Of a stretch of DNA of 64,000 nucleotides, positions 8,994 to 16,707 are shown piece by piece (positions within the stretch are counted from its first letter, which is position 1; the number at the start of each line of letters is the position of its first letter). This stretch comes from Chlorobiota bacterium. Lineage in GTDB: Bacteria > Bacteroidota > Ignavibacteria > OLB7. Position numbers and translations under genes: made by a program. The notes beneath the pieces were generated by a model that ran no database searches, was not told where the DNA came from, and worked only from the letters and a program-made list of their open reading frames with translations. The DNA is taken from positions 1,401,001 through 1,465,000 of the forward strand of contig CP065014.1 of assembly GCA_016700335.1 (NCBI GenBank), given 5' to 3'.

Positions 8994-9785
8994 TTATTTA
9001 AGCCCTGTATCCATCAGAAATTCAGGTTGAACGTTTACTCCTCCTAATTTTCTAAAAGTCAATTCCTCTAAAGAACAAAGAACCCATACAAAATTAATTT
9101 CATATCCAGGAGCAGCTACATTCGGGTGATAACCTTCTACAATAGTTACTGCATCGTTGTTAAAAACTGGAATAATCAAATCTGCATTTTCTAAATTATT
9201 ATAAATGTATTGAGTACCAAATGCTGGAAAGGGCATGTCAACAAATAAATATAACTCCTCTTGAGTTTTAGCATGTTCGTGTGGTGGCCAACTAGTCCAA
9301 TTACCTTTTGATGATTGAGTAATACCCATTAATAATCTTGAACCTTCAACATTTTCTGCAATTATCTTGTTAATTTTTCTTTTATAAGGTTCGTTCCCTA
9401 CATCAAAGCACATTGCTGGGTTATCTTTTACATCATCAAATTTAACAAGTTTACTTTCAAAAATTAAATTTGATTTTGCACTAGCCTCTACAATATCTAT
9501 GAAAGTATCAGTTTCAATAATAAATGATTCTCCCTTTGAAACATACACTCCATCCAATTTTACAACATCAAAAACGTTTTCACCAATTATAACTCTACCA
9601 TTTCCACTTAGAACTAATAAACAAGTTTCAGAATCCTTATTCTGTGCTGTTATCGAAGGTAAATTGGTATCTAAAATTATTCTTCCAGCATTAATAAATT
9701 TAAACTCTGAATTATCGTTTGTAATTAAAATATTTCTACCTTTGTTAACTGCTGTATTCCTGAATAACCACTTATGATTTTGCAT
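8994..9785 (-). CDS. iolB: 5-deoxy-glucuronate isomerase (cupin)
   Basis: Converts 5-deoxy-D-glucuronate to 5-keto-2-deoxygluconate in myo-inositol degradation. The metal-binding cupin motif NWTSWPPHEH followed by EELYLFVDMPFPAFGTQYIY is diagnostic for IolB. Length (263 aa) is near the usual 270. It stands alone between two plus-strand genes, with no iolC, D, E, G or A in the window, so the pathway may be encoded elsewhere or the enzyme may have another substrate. Confident family call; physiological role uncertain. Confidence 0.92.
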   Translation of the reverse strand: MQNHKWLFRNTAVNKGRNILITNDNSEFKFINAGRIILDTNLPSITAQNKDSETCLLVLSGNGRVIIGENVFDVVKLDGVYVSKGESFIIETDTFIDIVEASAKSNLIFESKLVKFDDVKDNPAMCFDVGNEPYKRKINKIIAENVEGSRLLMGITQSSKGNWTSWPPHEHAKTQEELYLFVDMPFPAFGTQYIYNNLENADLIIPVFNNDAVTIVEGYHPNVAAPGYEINFVWVLCSLEELTFRKLGGVNVQPEFLMDTGLK

Positions 9786-9921
9786 ATTTTGTAATAAATT
9801 AATGTTGTTTCGTAAATTAGCAATTTAAGAATTAAAATTCATTAATTACATTTTCTACTTTTTTAAGTATTACAAATTAAATTACTCATTCAAATAATAA
9901 AAATTAAATCAAAATTATTTT

Positions 9922-10458
9922 ATGATTTTATCTGACAAAGAGATTTTGCATAGTATTGAAAATGGTGAAATTGTAGTTGAACCTTTCGATAGAGAATGTT
10001 TGGGGACTAATAGTTATGATGTTCATCTTGGAAATTTTTTATCAACTTATGATTCATTTGAATTAGATGCAAAAAAGCATAACACAATAACCACTTTTGA
10101 GATTCCTCAAGAAGGTTATTTATTATTGCCTGAAAAATTTTACTTAGGAGTTACACAAGAATATACTGAAACTCATAGGCATGTACCATTCTTAGAAGGA
10201 AAAAGCTCAATTGGAAGATTAGGCATTGATATCCATGCAACAGCTGGAAAAGGGGATGTTGGATTTTGTAATTATTGGACTTTAGAAATTTCAGTTAAAC
10301 AACCTGTGAGAGTATATGCTGGGATGCCAGTTGGTCAGCTAATTTATTTTGTTACTTCAGGTGAAATTGAAACATTTTACAATAAAAAAGGTAATGCAAA
10401 ATATAATAATAGAACTGATAAACCAGTTGAATCAATGATGTGGAAGAATTTTAAATGA
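9922..10458 (+). CDS. dcd: dCTP deaminase
   Basis: Deaminates dCTP to dUTP, feeding dTMP synthesis. Diagnostic parts are LGTNSYDVHLG near residue 27, GKSSIGRLGI near residue 93 and the trimer active-site segment GFCNYWTLEI with its catalytic Glu. The length of 178 aa is normal. It has ATG and lies divergent from iolB, 136 bp apart. Whether it is mono- or bifunctional (with dUTPase activity) cannot be read with certainty. Confidence 0.94.
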   Translation: MILSDKEILHSIENGEIVVEPFDRECLGTNSYDVHLGNFLSTYDSFELDAKKHNTITTFEIPQEGYLLLPEKFYLGVTQEYTETHRHVPFLEGKSSIGRLGIDIHATAGKGDVGFCNYWTLEISVKQPVRVYAGMPVGQLIYFVTSGEIETFYNKKGNAKYNNRTDKPVESMMWKNFK

Positions 10459-10509
10459 CAAGATAGAATTGTATTTGAGTATACTTTAAGATAAATTTAT
10501 TTATTGAAA

Positions 10510-12702
10510 ATGATTAAAACAAAATTTGAGATTTTAGAATTGTGTTGTAGTGCTGAAGAAAATGTTATAAGAAAAAAGCTTTCTGTTATACCAAATATTA
10601 AAGATTTAAATTTTGATTTTATATCTCATACATTATCAATTGAACATTCATCCGATATAAAATTTTTAATTAAAACATTAGATTCAGTTGGAATGTCTGC
10701 TACAGTAATAATTAATGATAATGAAAAAGTTGAAACTAATGAACAAAGTTTTTGGTTAAACCTTAATTCAATCAAAATTTTTATTGCAGTTGTTCTAGCA
10801 ATTTCCTCTGAAGTTATACATTTTATTATTGGTGGACATAATCATTCTCACTCAAATGAAAAAATATCTTCTTCATCGGAAATAACTTCATTCTTTAATA
10901 TTGAGAATCTGCTAATTCTATTTGCTTTTGTTGCAATTGTTTTATGCGGAACAAACTTCGCAAAAAAAACTTGGAACTCAATCAAAACTTTTTCTTTGAA
11001 TATTCATATTTTAATGTTTGTAGCTGTAATTGGAGCAATATTATTAGGAGAGTATAGTGAAGCTGCAATGGTTATTTCTTTATTTGCTTTAGCTGAACTT
11101 ATAGAAAAACGAAGTTTGTTAAAGGTTAGAAATGCATTAGGTAATGCTATTGATTTGAGTCCGAATGAAGTTGAAGTTTTCCATCAAAATGAATGGCATA
11201 AACATAAAATACATCATGTTAAAACAAATGATATTTTAAGAGTTAGGCCAGGAGAAAAAATAATGATTGATGGAGAAGTAATTTCAGGAACCTCAACTCT
11301 TAATCAAGCTGCAATTACAGGTGAGTCAATACCAGTAGTAAAAAGTATTGGTGATAATATATTTGCTGGAAGTATTAATCAAGAAGGTACATTTGACTAC
11401 AAAGCAAAAGGTACAGCAGAAAATTCAACTATCAACAATGTAAAAAAACTTGTCAATGCTGCTCAGTTTAATAAAGGAGTTACTGAAAGATTTATAGATA
11501 AATTTTCTAGGATTTATACTCCAATTGTTTTTTTGATAGGATTGATTATTGCATTTATTTTTCCATTAATTTTTGGAGGAAATTGGCATGAATGGCTAGA
11601 AAAAGGTTTGTTTATTCTTGTTACTGGTTGTCCTTGTGCTTTAGTAATTTCAACCCCTGTTACTATTGTAAGTGCATTAACTAATTTAGCACGAAATGGA
11701 ATTATAGTTAAAGGGGGAGCTTATATTGAGGAAGGAAGTAAAATCAACTTAATAGTATTTGATAAAACTGGAACGTTAACTGAGGGGAGTTTAAAAGTTA
11801 CAGATGTAGTTTCATTCTCTGAATATACTGAAAATGATATACTTCATGTTGCCTCTGCAATTGAAGCTAAAGCTACTCATCCTATTGCTAAAGCAGTTAT
11901 TACTGCACATGAAAATTGTCATCAAAGTGAAGGTGAAATATTTGTTTTGGATTTCAAATCAATTATTGGAAGAGGTGCATGTGGAATAGTAGAGGGAGTT
12001 GAAATTTATGTTGGAAATCATAGGTTAGCTCATGAGTTAAATGTTTGTTCAATAGAAATAGAAGATATTTTATATAAACTTGAAAGTGATGGGAAGACAA
12101 TCGTTTTAGTGATGACTAAATTAAAAGTTCTTGGAATAATTGGAGTTACTGATTCATTGAGATCAGATGCAATTGAAACTGTATTAAAACTGAAAAATTT
12201 AGGTATAAAAACAGCAATTATTAGTGGTGATAATGTTGTAACAACAAATAAAATTGGAAAACAGTTAGGGATATTAGACTCAACTGGAGATTTGTTACCA
12301 GAAGATAAAATTTCAAAAATTGTTTCATATCAAAAAAATAATCAAACAATAGGAATGGTAGGAGATGGAATAAACGATGCCCCTGCAATTGCTAAAGCTG
12401 ATATAGGTTTTGCTTTAGGTTCAATTGGTTCAGGAATGGCTTTAGAAGCTGCTACTGTAAATATAATCGATAATAATTTAAATAAAATTATTGACTTTAT
12501 TTTAACTTCTAAAAAAACTTTAATTTTATTAAAACAAAATTTGTGGTTAGCAATTGGGATTAAATTTGTTTTTGCAATCTTAGCTCTTTTTGGTTATTCA
12601 TTTTTGTGGTTAGCTGTTTTTGCTGATATGGGAGCTTCTTTGATAGTAACTACTAATGGATTAAGAATGTTGAAATATAATTCAAAATTAAATTCTAAAT
12701 AA
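10510..12702 (+). CDS. Zn/Cd/Pb-transporting P1B-type ATPase (ZntA/CadA-like)
   Basis: Exports soft divalent metals at the cost of ATP. In order: an N-terminal HMA-like domain with a CCSAE metal motif (Cys12-Cys13), a His-rich linker (GGHNHSHS), transmembrane helices, the actuator TGES loop, the membrane CPC motif (374-376), the phosphorylation site DKTGT (Asp418), and the hinge GDGINDAP. The last helices carry a Lys (IGIKFVF) and an Asp (VFADMGAS), which together with CPC indicate the P1B-2 Zn2+/Cd2+/Pb2+ group rather than copper. ATG at 10510 is preferred over the TTG two codons upstream. Its 3' end overlaps the converging gene by 15 bp. Confidence 0.93.
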   Translation: MIKTKFEILELCCSAEENVIRKKLSVIPNIKDLNFDFISHTLSIEHSSDIKFLIKTLDSVGMSATVIINDNEKVETNEQSFWLNLNSIKIFIAVVLAISSEVIHFIIGGHNHSHSNEKISSSSEITSFFNIENLLILFAFVAIVLCGTNFAKKTWNSIKTFSLNIHILMFVAVIGAILLGEYSEAAMVISLFALAELIEKRSLLKVRNALGNAIDLSPNEVEVFHQNEWHKHKIHHVKTNDILRVRPGEKIMIDGEVISGTSTLNQAAITGESIPVVKSIGDNIFAGSINQEGTFDYKAKGTAENSTINNVKKLVNAAQFNKGVTERFIDKFSRIYTPIVFLIGLIIAFIFPLIFGGNWHEWLEKGLFILVTGCPCALVISTPVTIVSALTNLARNGIIVKGGAYIEEGSKINLIVFDKTGTLTEGSLKVTDVVSFSEYTENDILHVASAIEAKATHPIAKAVITAHENCHQSEGEIFVLDFKSIIGRGACGIVEGVEIYVGNHRLAHELNVCSIEIEDILYKLESDGKTIVLVMTKLKVLGIIGVTDSLRSDAIETVLKLKNLGIKTAIISGDNVVTTNKIGKQLGILDSTGDLLPEDKISKIVSYQKNNQTIGMVGDGINDAPAIAKADIGFALGSIGSGMALEAATVNIIDNNLNKIIDFILTSKKTLILLKQNLWLAIGIKFVFAILALFGYSFLWLAVFADMGASLIVTTNGLRMLKYNSKLNSK

Positions 12703-13347
12703 TCTTATATCTTTATTTTCATAAATAGTTTTGTTGCCTAAGTTTAACCCAACATCCAACATAACATCAGCTAATTTTTCAGATGTAACACCTATGTTTG
12801 GATAAATAAATTTCATAATATATTTATAACCAATTCTGAATATTTTATAATTGAAGTTAGGTTCAATTCTTTTTACTATTGGATAAATGTATCCAGGTCT
12901 AAATATATATGTTCGATAGAAACTCAGTTTTAGTAATTTGTTTTCAGCGATTCCTTTATCACGAGCAAACATAATCTTACTTTTTTCTTTTGAATCTGCA
13001 CCTTGTCCACTCAGAAAACAAAATGTTGTGCAATTAGAATTTTCAATCAAAGCCTTTGCAAATTCTTCTGTATAATTTACTGTTATTTTATAAAATTCTT
13101 CTTTTGATACTTGTCCAGTATAAACTCCTAAGCAATAAAAACAAATATCTTGATTCTGTAAATAATGTGAAATTAAATTGAAATCTAAAAAATCATTATG
13201 AATAACTTCAATTATTTTTGGATGTTTAATTAATAATGGTTTTCTACTAATGCAAGTAACATTTTTAATATTATTATTGTTAATACATTTCAATAAAATC
13301 AAATTTCCAATCATTCCACTAGATCCTGTAATTATAACATTTTTCAT
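12688..13347 (-). CDS. NAD(P)-binding Rossmann-fold protein (HTATIP2/YbjT-like)
   Basis: The N-terminus MKNVIITGSSGMIG is a GxxGxxG dinucleotide-binding loop of an atypical/extended short-chain dehydrogenase. The SGQGAD segment followed later by an RPGYIYP segment resembles HTATIP2-like oxidoreductases. At 219 aa it is a single-domain member. Substrate unknown. It converges on the metal ATPase gene and overlaps its last 15 bp, with no terminator between them. Confidence 0.8.
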   Translation of the reverse strand: MKNVIITGSSGMIGNLILLKCINNNNIKNVTCISRKPLLIKHPKIIEVIHNDFLDFNLISHYLQNQDICFYCLGVYTGQVSKEEFYKITVNYTEEFAKALIENSNCTTFCFLSGQGADSKEKSKIMFARDKGIAENKLLKLSFYRTYIFRPGYIYPIVKRIEPNFNYKIFRIGYKYIMKFIYPNIGVTSEKLADVMLDVGLNLGNKTIYENKDIRLFRI

Positions 13348-13426
13348 TTTATTATCAAAATTTCAATTTTTAAATTTTTGTTTAAACATAAATTAGAACA
13401 AATTTTGTTAATATATTAAATTATTC

Positions 13427-13462
13427 AAAAAAAAACAGGTCTCTAAATGAAACCTGTTTTTT
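13427..13462 (-). terminator. Rho-independent terminator of the 13484-14653 gene
   Basis: An 11-bp stem (13430-13440 with 13452-13462, core ACAGGT/ACCTGT) with an 11-nt loop lies 22 bp after the stop of the membrane protein gene. On the minus strand it is followed by an unbroken T run, as expected of an intrinsic terminator. Confidence 0.85.
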
Positions 13463-13483
13463 GTATTTATATTAAAATTATTA

Positions 13484-14653
13484 CTAAGCACCAACTTGTT
13501 TGTTTCCTCCGAACATCTGACTTAATGCAGAATCAATTTTTTCACGAATAACTTTTTCTGTGATTTCTTGACTAGTTTCTTTTGTAATATATTCAGCAAC
13601 TGCACGTTGTGCAACTTGAATTATATACTCTCTATTAGCCCCTGTAAGAGCTTCAGACATTTTCTGCAAGGAATCAGTTTGACGTTGAATATAGTCAACC
13701 ATTGAAGCCAAATCTCTTTGTTGTTGTTGAGAAGTTCTAACTAAATTAATAAGTTCGTATTTTTGACCTTCTGAACTTTCTTCAAGATCACGAATCAATT
13801 TATCTAACCTTTGTTCTTCTTCAGTATAGAACAATGTAATAGCTAAAAGTGAGAGTAATGAAAACTCTAGTGTAATAGCAGCAAGTAAAATTGATGGTTG
13901 AGTTCCAGGAATAAACTTCAAACCACGAATACCAATAATTACGATAAGAATAGCAGCACCACCATAAGCAAACCCTTGAACTTGATTAGCATATTTTTCT
14001 GCAAAGTGCCTTTTCATATATAAACGCAAACCTTTAAAAACAGGTAAACGTGAACGTTTCCAAGCATTAGCGCCTCTAATATCTTCAATTTCATTAACAA
14101 TTGTATTACCGAATTCTTTTGCCATTGGTAATAAGTCTTCAGTTGAATCTGCAGATGTAATTCTTTCAATTTCTTCACGAGAAACTTTATCCCCAGTTTG
14201 TTCATCTATTCTGTCAACAGTATGATCAATTTCACGTTCAATTTTATTTGAAATATAACCTATTGACTTAGGTAAAAATGAAGTAACTAAAACCGCAACA
14301 ATAAAACCAACAAACATAGAAAAAATACCAAAAGTAAGCCAAGGAACAATAGTTATAGGTTCTTCACCTAATTTCTCAGCACGAACTATCCAATCACCAG
14401 AAGCTTTATCGTATTGATTAGCTTCCATCGTTTTTGCTTTATCGCTCATATCCAATAAGAAATCTTTTTCAACAACTTCAAATCCTTTTGCTTTAGATCT
14501 TACTTCTGATGGGGCGAATAACCCTACCATAGCATTTCTAAAGCCTGTTTTGATAACTAAGTTTTGAAACATCCAATACCCAGCGAAAAGAACCCCAAGA
14601 AAAACAATAATTTGGACAATGTTAGTCCGATATTTTTCGGTTTGTGTGCTCAT
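13484..14653 (-). CDS. Unknown four-helix membrane protein with coiled-coil tail
   Basis: I do not recognise this family. The 389-residue chain has a probable membrane helix near 12-30, a polar segment, a second helix near 100-128 (VPWLTFGIFSMFVGFIVAV), a long cytoplasmic-looking charged stretch, two more helices near 230-276, and a C-terminal region from about 277 with heptad-like charged and glutamine-rich sequence (RTSQQQQRD) likely to form a coiled coil. Unlike its neighbours it often uses CGT arginine codons rather than AGA, which may indicate high expression. It has its own terminator and stands as a single gene. Possible roles (scaffold, envelope stress, cell-shape) are guesswork. Confidence 0.8.
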   Translation of the reverse strand: MSTQTEKYRTNIVQIIVFLGVLFAGYWMFQNLVIKTGFRNAMVGLFAPSEVRSKAKGFEVVEKDFLLDMSDKAKTMEANQYDKASGDWIVRAEKLGEEPITIVPWLTFGIFSMFVGFIVAVLVTSFLPKSIGYISNKIEREIDHTVDRIDEQTGDKVSREEIERITSADSTEDLLPMAKEFGNTIVNEIEDIRGANAWKRSRLPVFKGLRLYMKRHFAEKYANQVQGFAYGGAAILIVIIGIRGLKFIPGTQPSILLAAITLEFSLLSLLAITLFYTEEEQRLDKLIRDLEESSEGQKYELINLVRTSQQQQRDLASMVDYIQRQTDSLQKMSEALTGANREYIIQVAQRAVAEYITKETSQEITEKVIREKIDSALSQMFGGNKQVGA

Positions 14654-15001
14654 TGATTTTTTTTTTCTTTGTTAGAAAAATTTGAGTTTAAAGAAATAGA
14701 GAGTAATTAAAGTTATAAAATTAAATATAAGAAGAAAAAACAAACTTATTCCAATTTTTTTTAATTACAATCAATATGTTTTATTAATTGGTTATTTGCA
14801 AGGGAAAAAATAGAAATTAAAATAAGCTATCTATAAAATTAACAAAAAAAGTAGAATAAAAAAAATATTAAGACTAACAAATTTAAAAAAACTTATTCTT
14901 TTAAAAAAAGGCATTTTTTTTTGTTATAAAATTAAAACAGATTAATAGGTTTTGTTTATGTTTGTTATTGTAATTTAATAATTAATCATAGCAAAAAAAA
15001 T
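14654..15001 (+). other. Divergent intergenic region, 348 bp
   Basis: The only gap above 300 bp. It is extremely AT-rich with A and T runs and holds no open frame or RNA gene I can see. It must contain the promoters of both flanking genes. Matches to the Bacteroidota -7 box TAnnTTTG occur at 14957-14964 on the plus strand (37 nt before the barrel gene ATG) and at 14741-14748 on the minus strand (87 nt before the membrane protein ATG), but neither has a clear -33 element. Confidence 0.5.
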
Positions 15002-15577
15002 ATGTCAAAACAATTTATTTTATTTTTTCTAATTACAATTTTCATTACAAATTTATGTTATTCTCAGGATCCAAACTGGAAACATCAGATTGAAGGAGAA
15101 ATATCTGCACAATTACCAGGTGGTGATTTTAAAAACTTAACTGAATTAAATACAGGGTTTGGTGGTTCGTTAAGTTATTTTTATAGGGTTTCAAACAATT
15201 TATTCGTATCAGCTTCAGTAGGTTATTATGATTTTGTGTTAGGTTTAAGTAAAGGTACTTTTAATTCAATTCCATTATTAATAGGGCTTAAATATAATTT
15301 AGTTACAAAGGGTGTTCAGCCATATTTAGGAATTGAAGGTGGGATTTATTTTTTTAAGTCAACAATAAATAATGTTTTATATAAGGATGATAGTACAAGA
15401 TTTGGAATAGTTCCTAAGTTTGGAGTCAGAATTCCTATAGAAGATGGGTTAGATGTTGATTTCTCAGCAAAGTTCCATCAGATGTTGAACTTTGATCCAA
15501 GTTTAAATTTTTTCGGAATAAATTTAGGACTATCATACACAATAGATAGAATTAAAAAAGAGTCTAATAAAAAGTAA
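15002..15577 (+). CDS. Outer-membrane beta-barrel protein
   Basis: A 191-residue protein with a clear signal peptide (cleavage probably after NLCYSQ, about residue 21), followed by alternating amphipathic strands (FGGSLSYFYRV, LFVSASVGYYDFVL, PLLIGLKYNL, PYLGIEGGIYFF, FGINLGLSYTI) typical of small porin-like barrels. No specific family assigned. It is followed by floA after 35 bp and may share a transcript with it. Confidence 0.75.
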   Translation: MSKQFILFFLITIFITNLCYSQDPNWKHQIEGEISAQLPGGDFKNLTELNTGFGGSLSYFYRVSNNLFVSASVGYYDFVLGLSKGTFNSIPLLIGLKYNLVTKGVQPYLGIEGGIYFFKSTINNVLYKDDSTRFGIVPKFGVRIPIEDGLDVDFSAKFHQMLNFDPSLNFFGINLGLSYTIDRIKKESNKK

Positions 15578-15612
15578 TATTTTATAAATTTCATTAAAAA
15601 ACAATTTTAATT

Positions 15613-16605
15613 ATGGGTGAAAGTTCAGTTGTATTAGCTATTATTTTAATATTCTTTGGAATATTCTTTTTTGCTATTCTAATGTATTTTATACCGTTAG
15701 GATTATGGGTTAATGCTCTTTCTGCTGGTGTAAGAGTTGGTCCTATTGCACTATTAGGTATGAGATTAAGAAAAGTACCACCTCATATTATAATCACGTC
15801 TAAAATTACAGCTCAAAAAGCTGGAGTTGATATTAGTATCGATCAATTAGAATCACATTATTTATCTAGTGGTAATGTACAAAGGGTTGTGAATGCTTTG
15901 ATCTCAGCTGATAGAGCTGGTATTCATTTAACATGGGCAAGGGCAACAGCAATAGATTTGGCTGGGAGGGATGTACTTGAAGCAGTGAAATTATCCGTTA
16001 ACCCAAAAGTTATTGAAACTCCTGCAGTAGCGGCAATGGCTGGAAATGGTATTCAAGTTAGAGCAGTTGCCAAAGTTACAGTTAGGGCAAATTTAGATAG
16101 GTTAGTTGGAGGTGCTGGTGAAGAAACAATTATTGCTAGGGTTGGTGAAGGAATTGTAACAACGATTGGTTCAAGTGAATCTCATTCCCAAGTGTTAGAA
16201 AATCCTGATAGAATATCTAGGACTGTACTTGAAAAAGGATTAGACGCTGGTACAGCATTTGAAATATTATCAATTGATATAGCTGATGTTGATGTGGGTG
16301 AAAATATTGGTGCTAAATTAGCTTCTGATAGAGCACAAGCAGATTTATCTGTTGCTCGAGCAAAGGCTGAAGAAAGAAGAGCTTCGGCTGTTGCTCTGGA
16401 ACAAGAAATGAAAGCAAGGGTTCAAGAGATGAGAGCTAAAGTTGTTGAAGCAGAGGCTCAAGTTCCATTAGCAATGGCAGATGCATTAAAAAATGGTAGA
16501 GTAGGTGTTATGGATTATTATAATATGAAGAATGTTCAAGCTGATACTCAAATGAGAGAATCAATTTCAAGAGGAGGGAAACCAGAAGGTGAAACAAACC
16601 TTTAA
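15613..16605 (+). CDS. floA: Flotillin-like protein FloA
   Basis: A membrane-microdomain scaffold of the SPFH group. The N-terminal hydrophobic hairpin (about 6-33) precedes the FloA signature ALLGMRLRKVPP and the SPFH core, then an Ala/Glu-rich coiled coil (ARAKAEERRASAVALEQEMKA region) and the terminal ADALKNGRVGVMDYYNMKN segment that is diagnostic. Length (330 aa) is standard. The frequent partner gene nfeD is not adjacent; the neighbour is a barrel protein instead. ATG start. Confidence 0.96.
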   Translation: MGESSVVLAIILIFFGIFFFAILMYFIPLGLWVNALSAGVRVGPIALLGMRLRKVPPHIIITSKITAQKAGVDISIDQLESHYLSSGNVQRVVNALISADRAGIHLTWARATAIDLAGRDVLEAVKLSVNPKVIETPAVAAMAGNGIQVRAVAKVTVRANLDRLVGGAGEETIIARVGEGIVTTIGSSESHSQVLENPDRISRTVLEKGLDAGTAFEILSIDIADVDVGENIGAKLASDRAQADLSVARAKAEERRASAVALEQEMKARVQEMRAKVVEAEAQVPLAMADALKNGRVGVMDYYNMKNVQADTQMRESISRGGKPEGETNL

Positions 16606-16622
16606 TCATCTTATAATAAAAT

Positions 16623-16663
16623 AAAAAATCGGATTGAATATTAATTATCAATCCGATTTTTTT
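16623..16663. terminator. Bidirectional terminator between floA and the subtilase gene
   Basis: A 15-bp stem (16623-16637 with 16648-16662, core ATCGGATTGA/TCAATCCGAT) with a 10-nt loop, flanked by A tracts on the left and T tracts on the right so that it can act on both strands. It sits 17 bp after the floA stop and 45 bp from the end of the converging gene. Confidence 0.9.
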
Positions 16664-16707
16664 ATATGAATAATTATCGTTCTAATTAAGTAATTTAGAA
16701 TAAGTAT

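Noticed and set aside
8994..9785. KduI instead of IolB
   Set aside because: The WTSWPPHEH motif and alignment fit IolB; KduI has a different pattern.
14654..15001. Small RNA or tRNA in the largest gap
   Set aside because: The sequence is nearly all A/T with no stem-rich segment or tRNA-like pattern.
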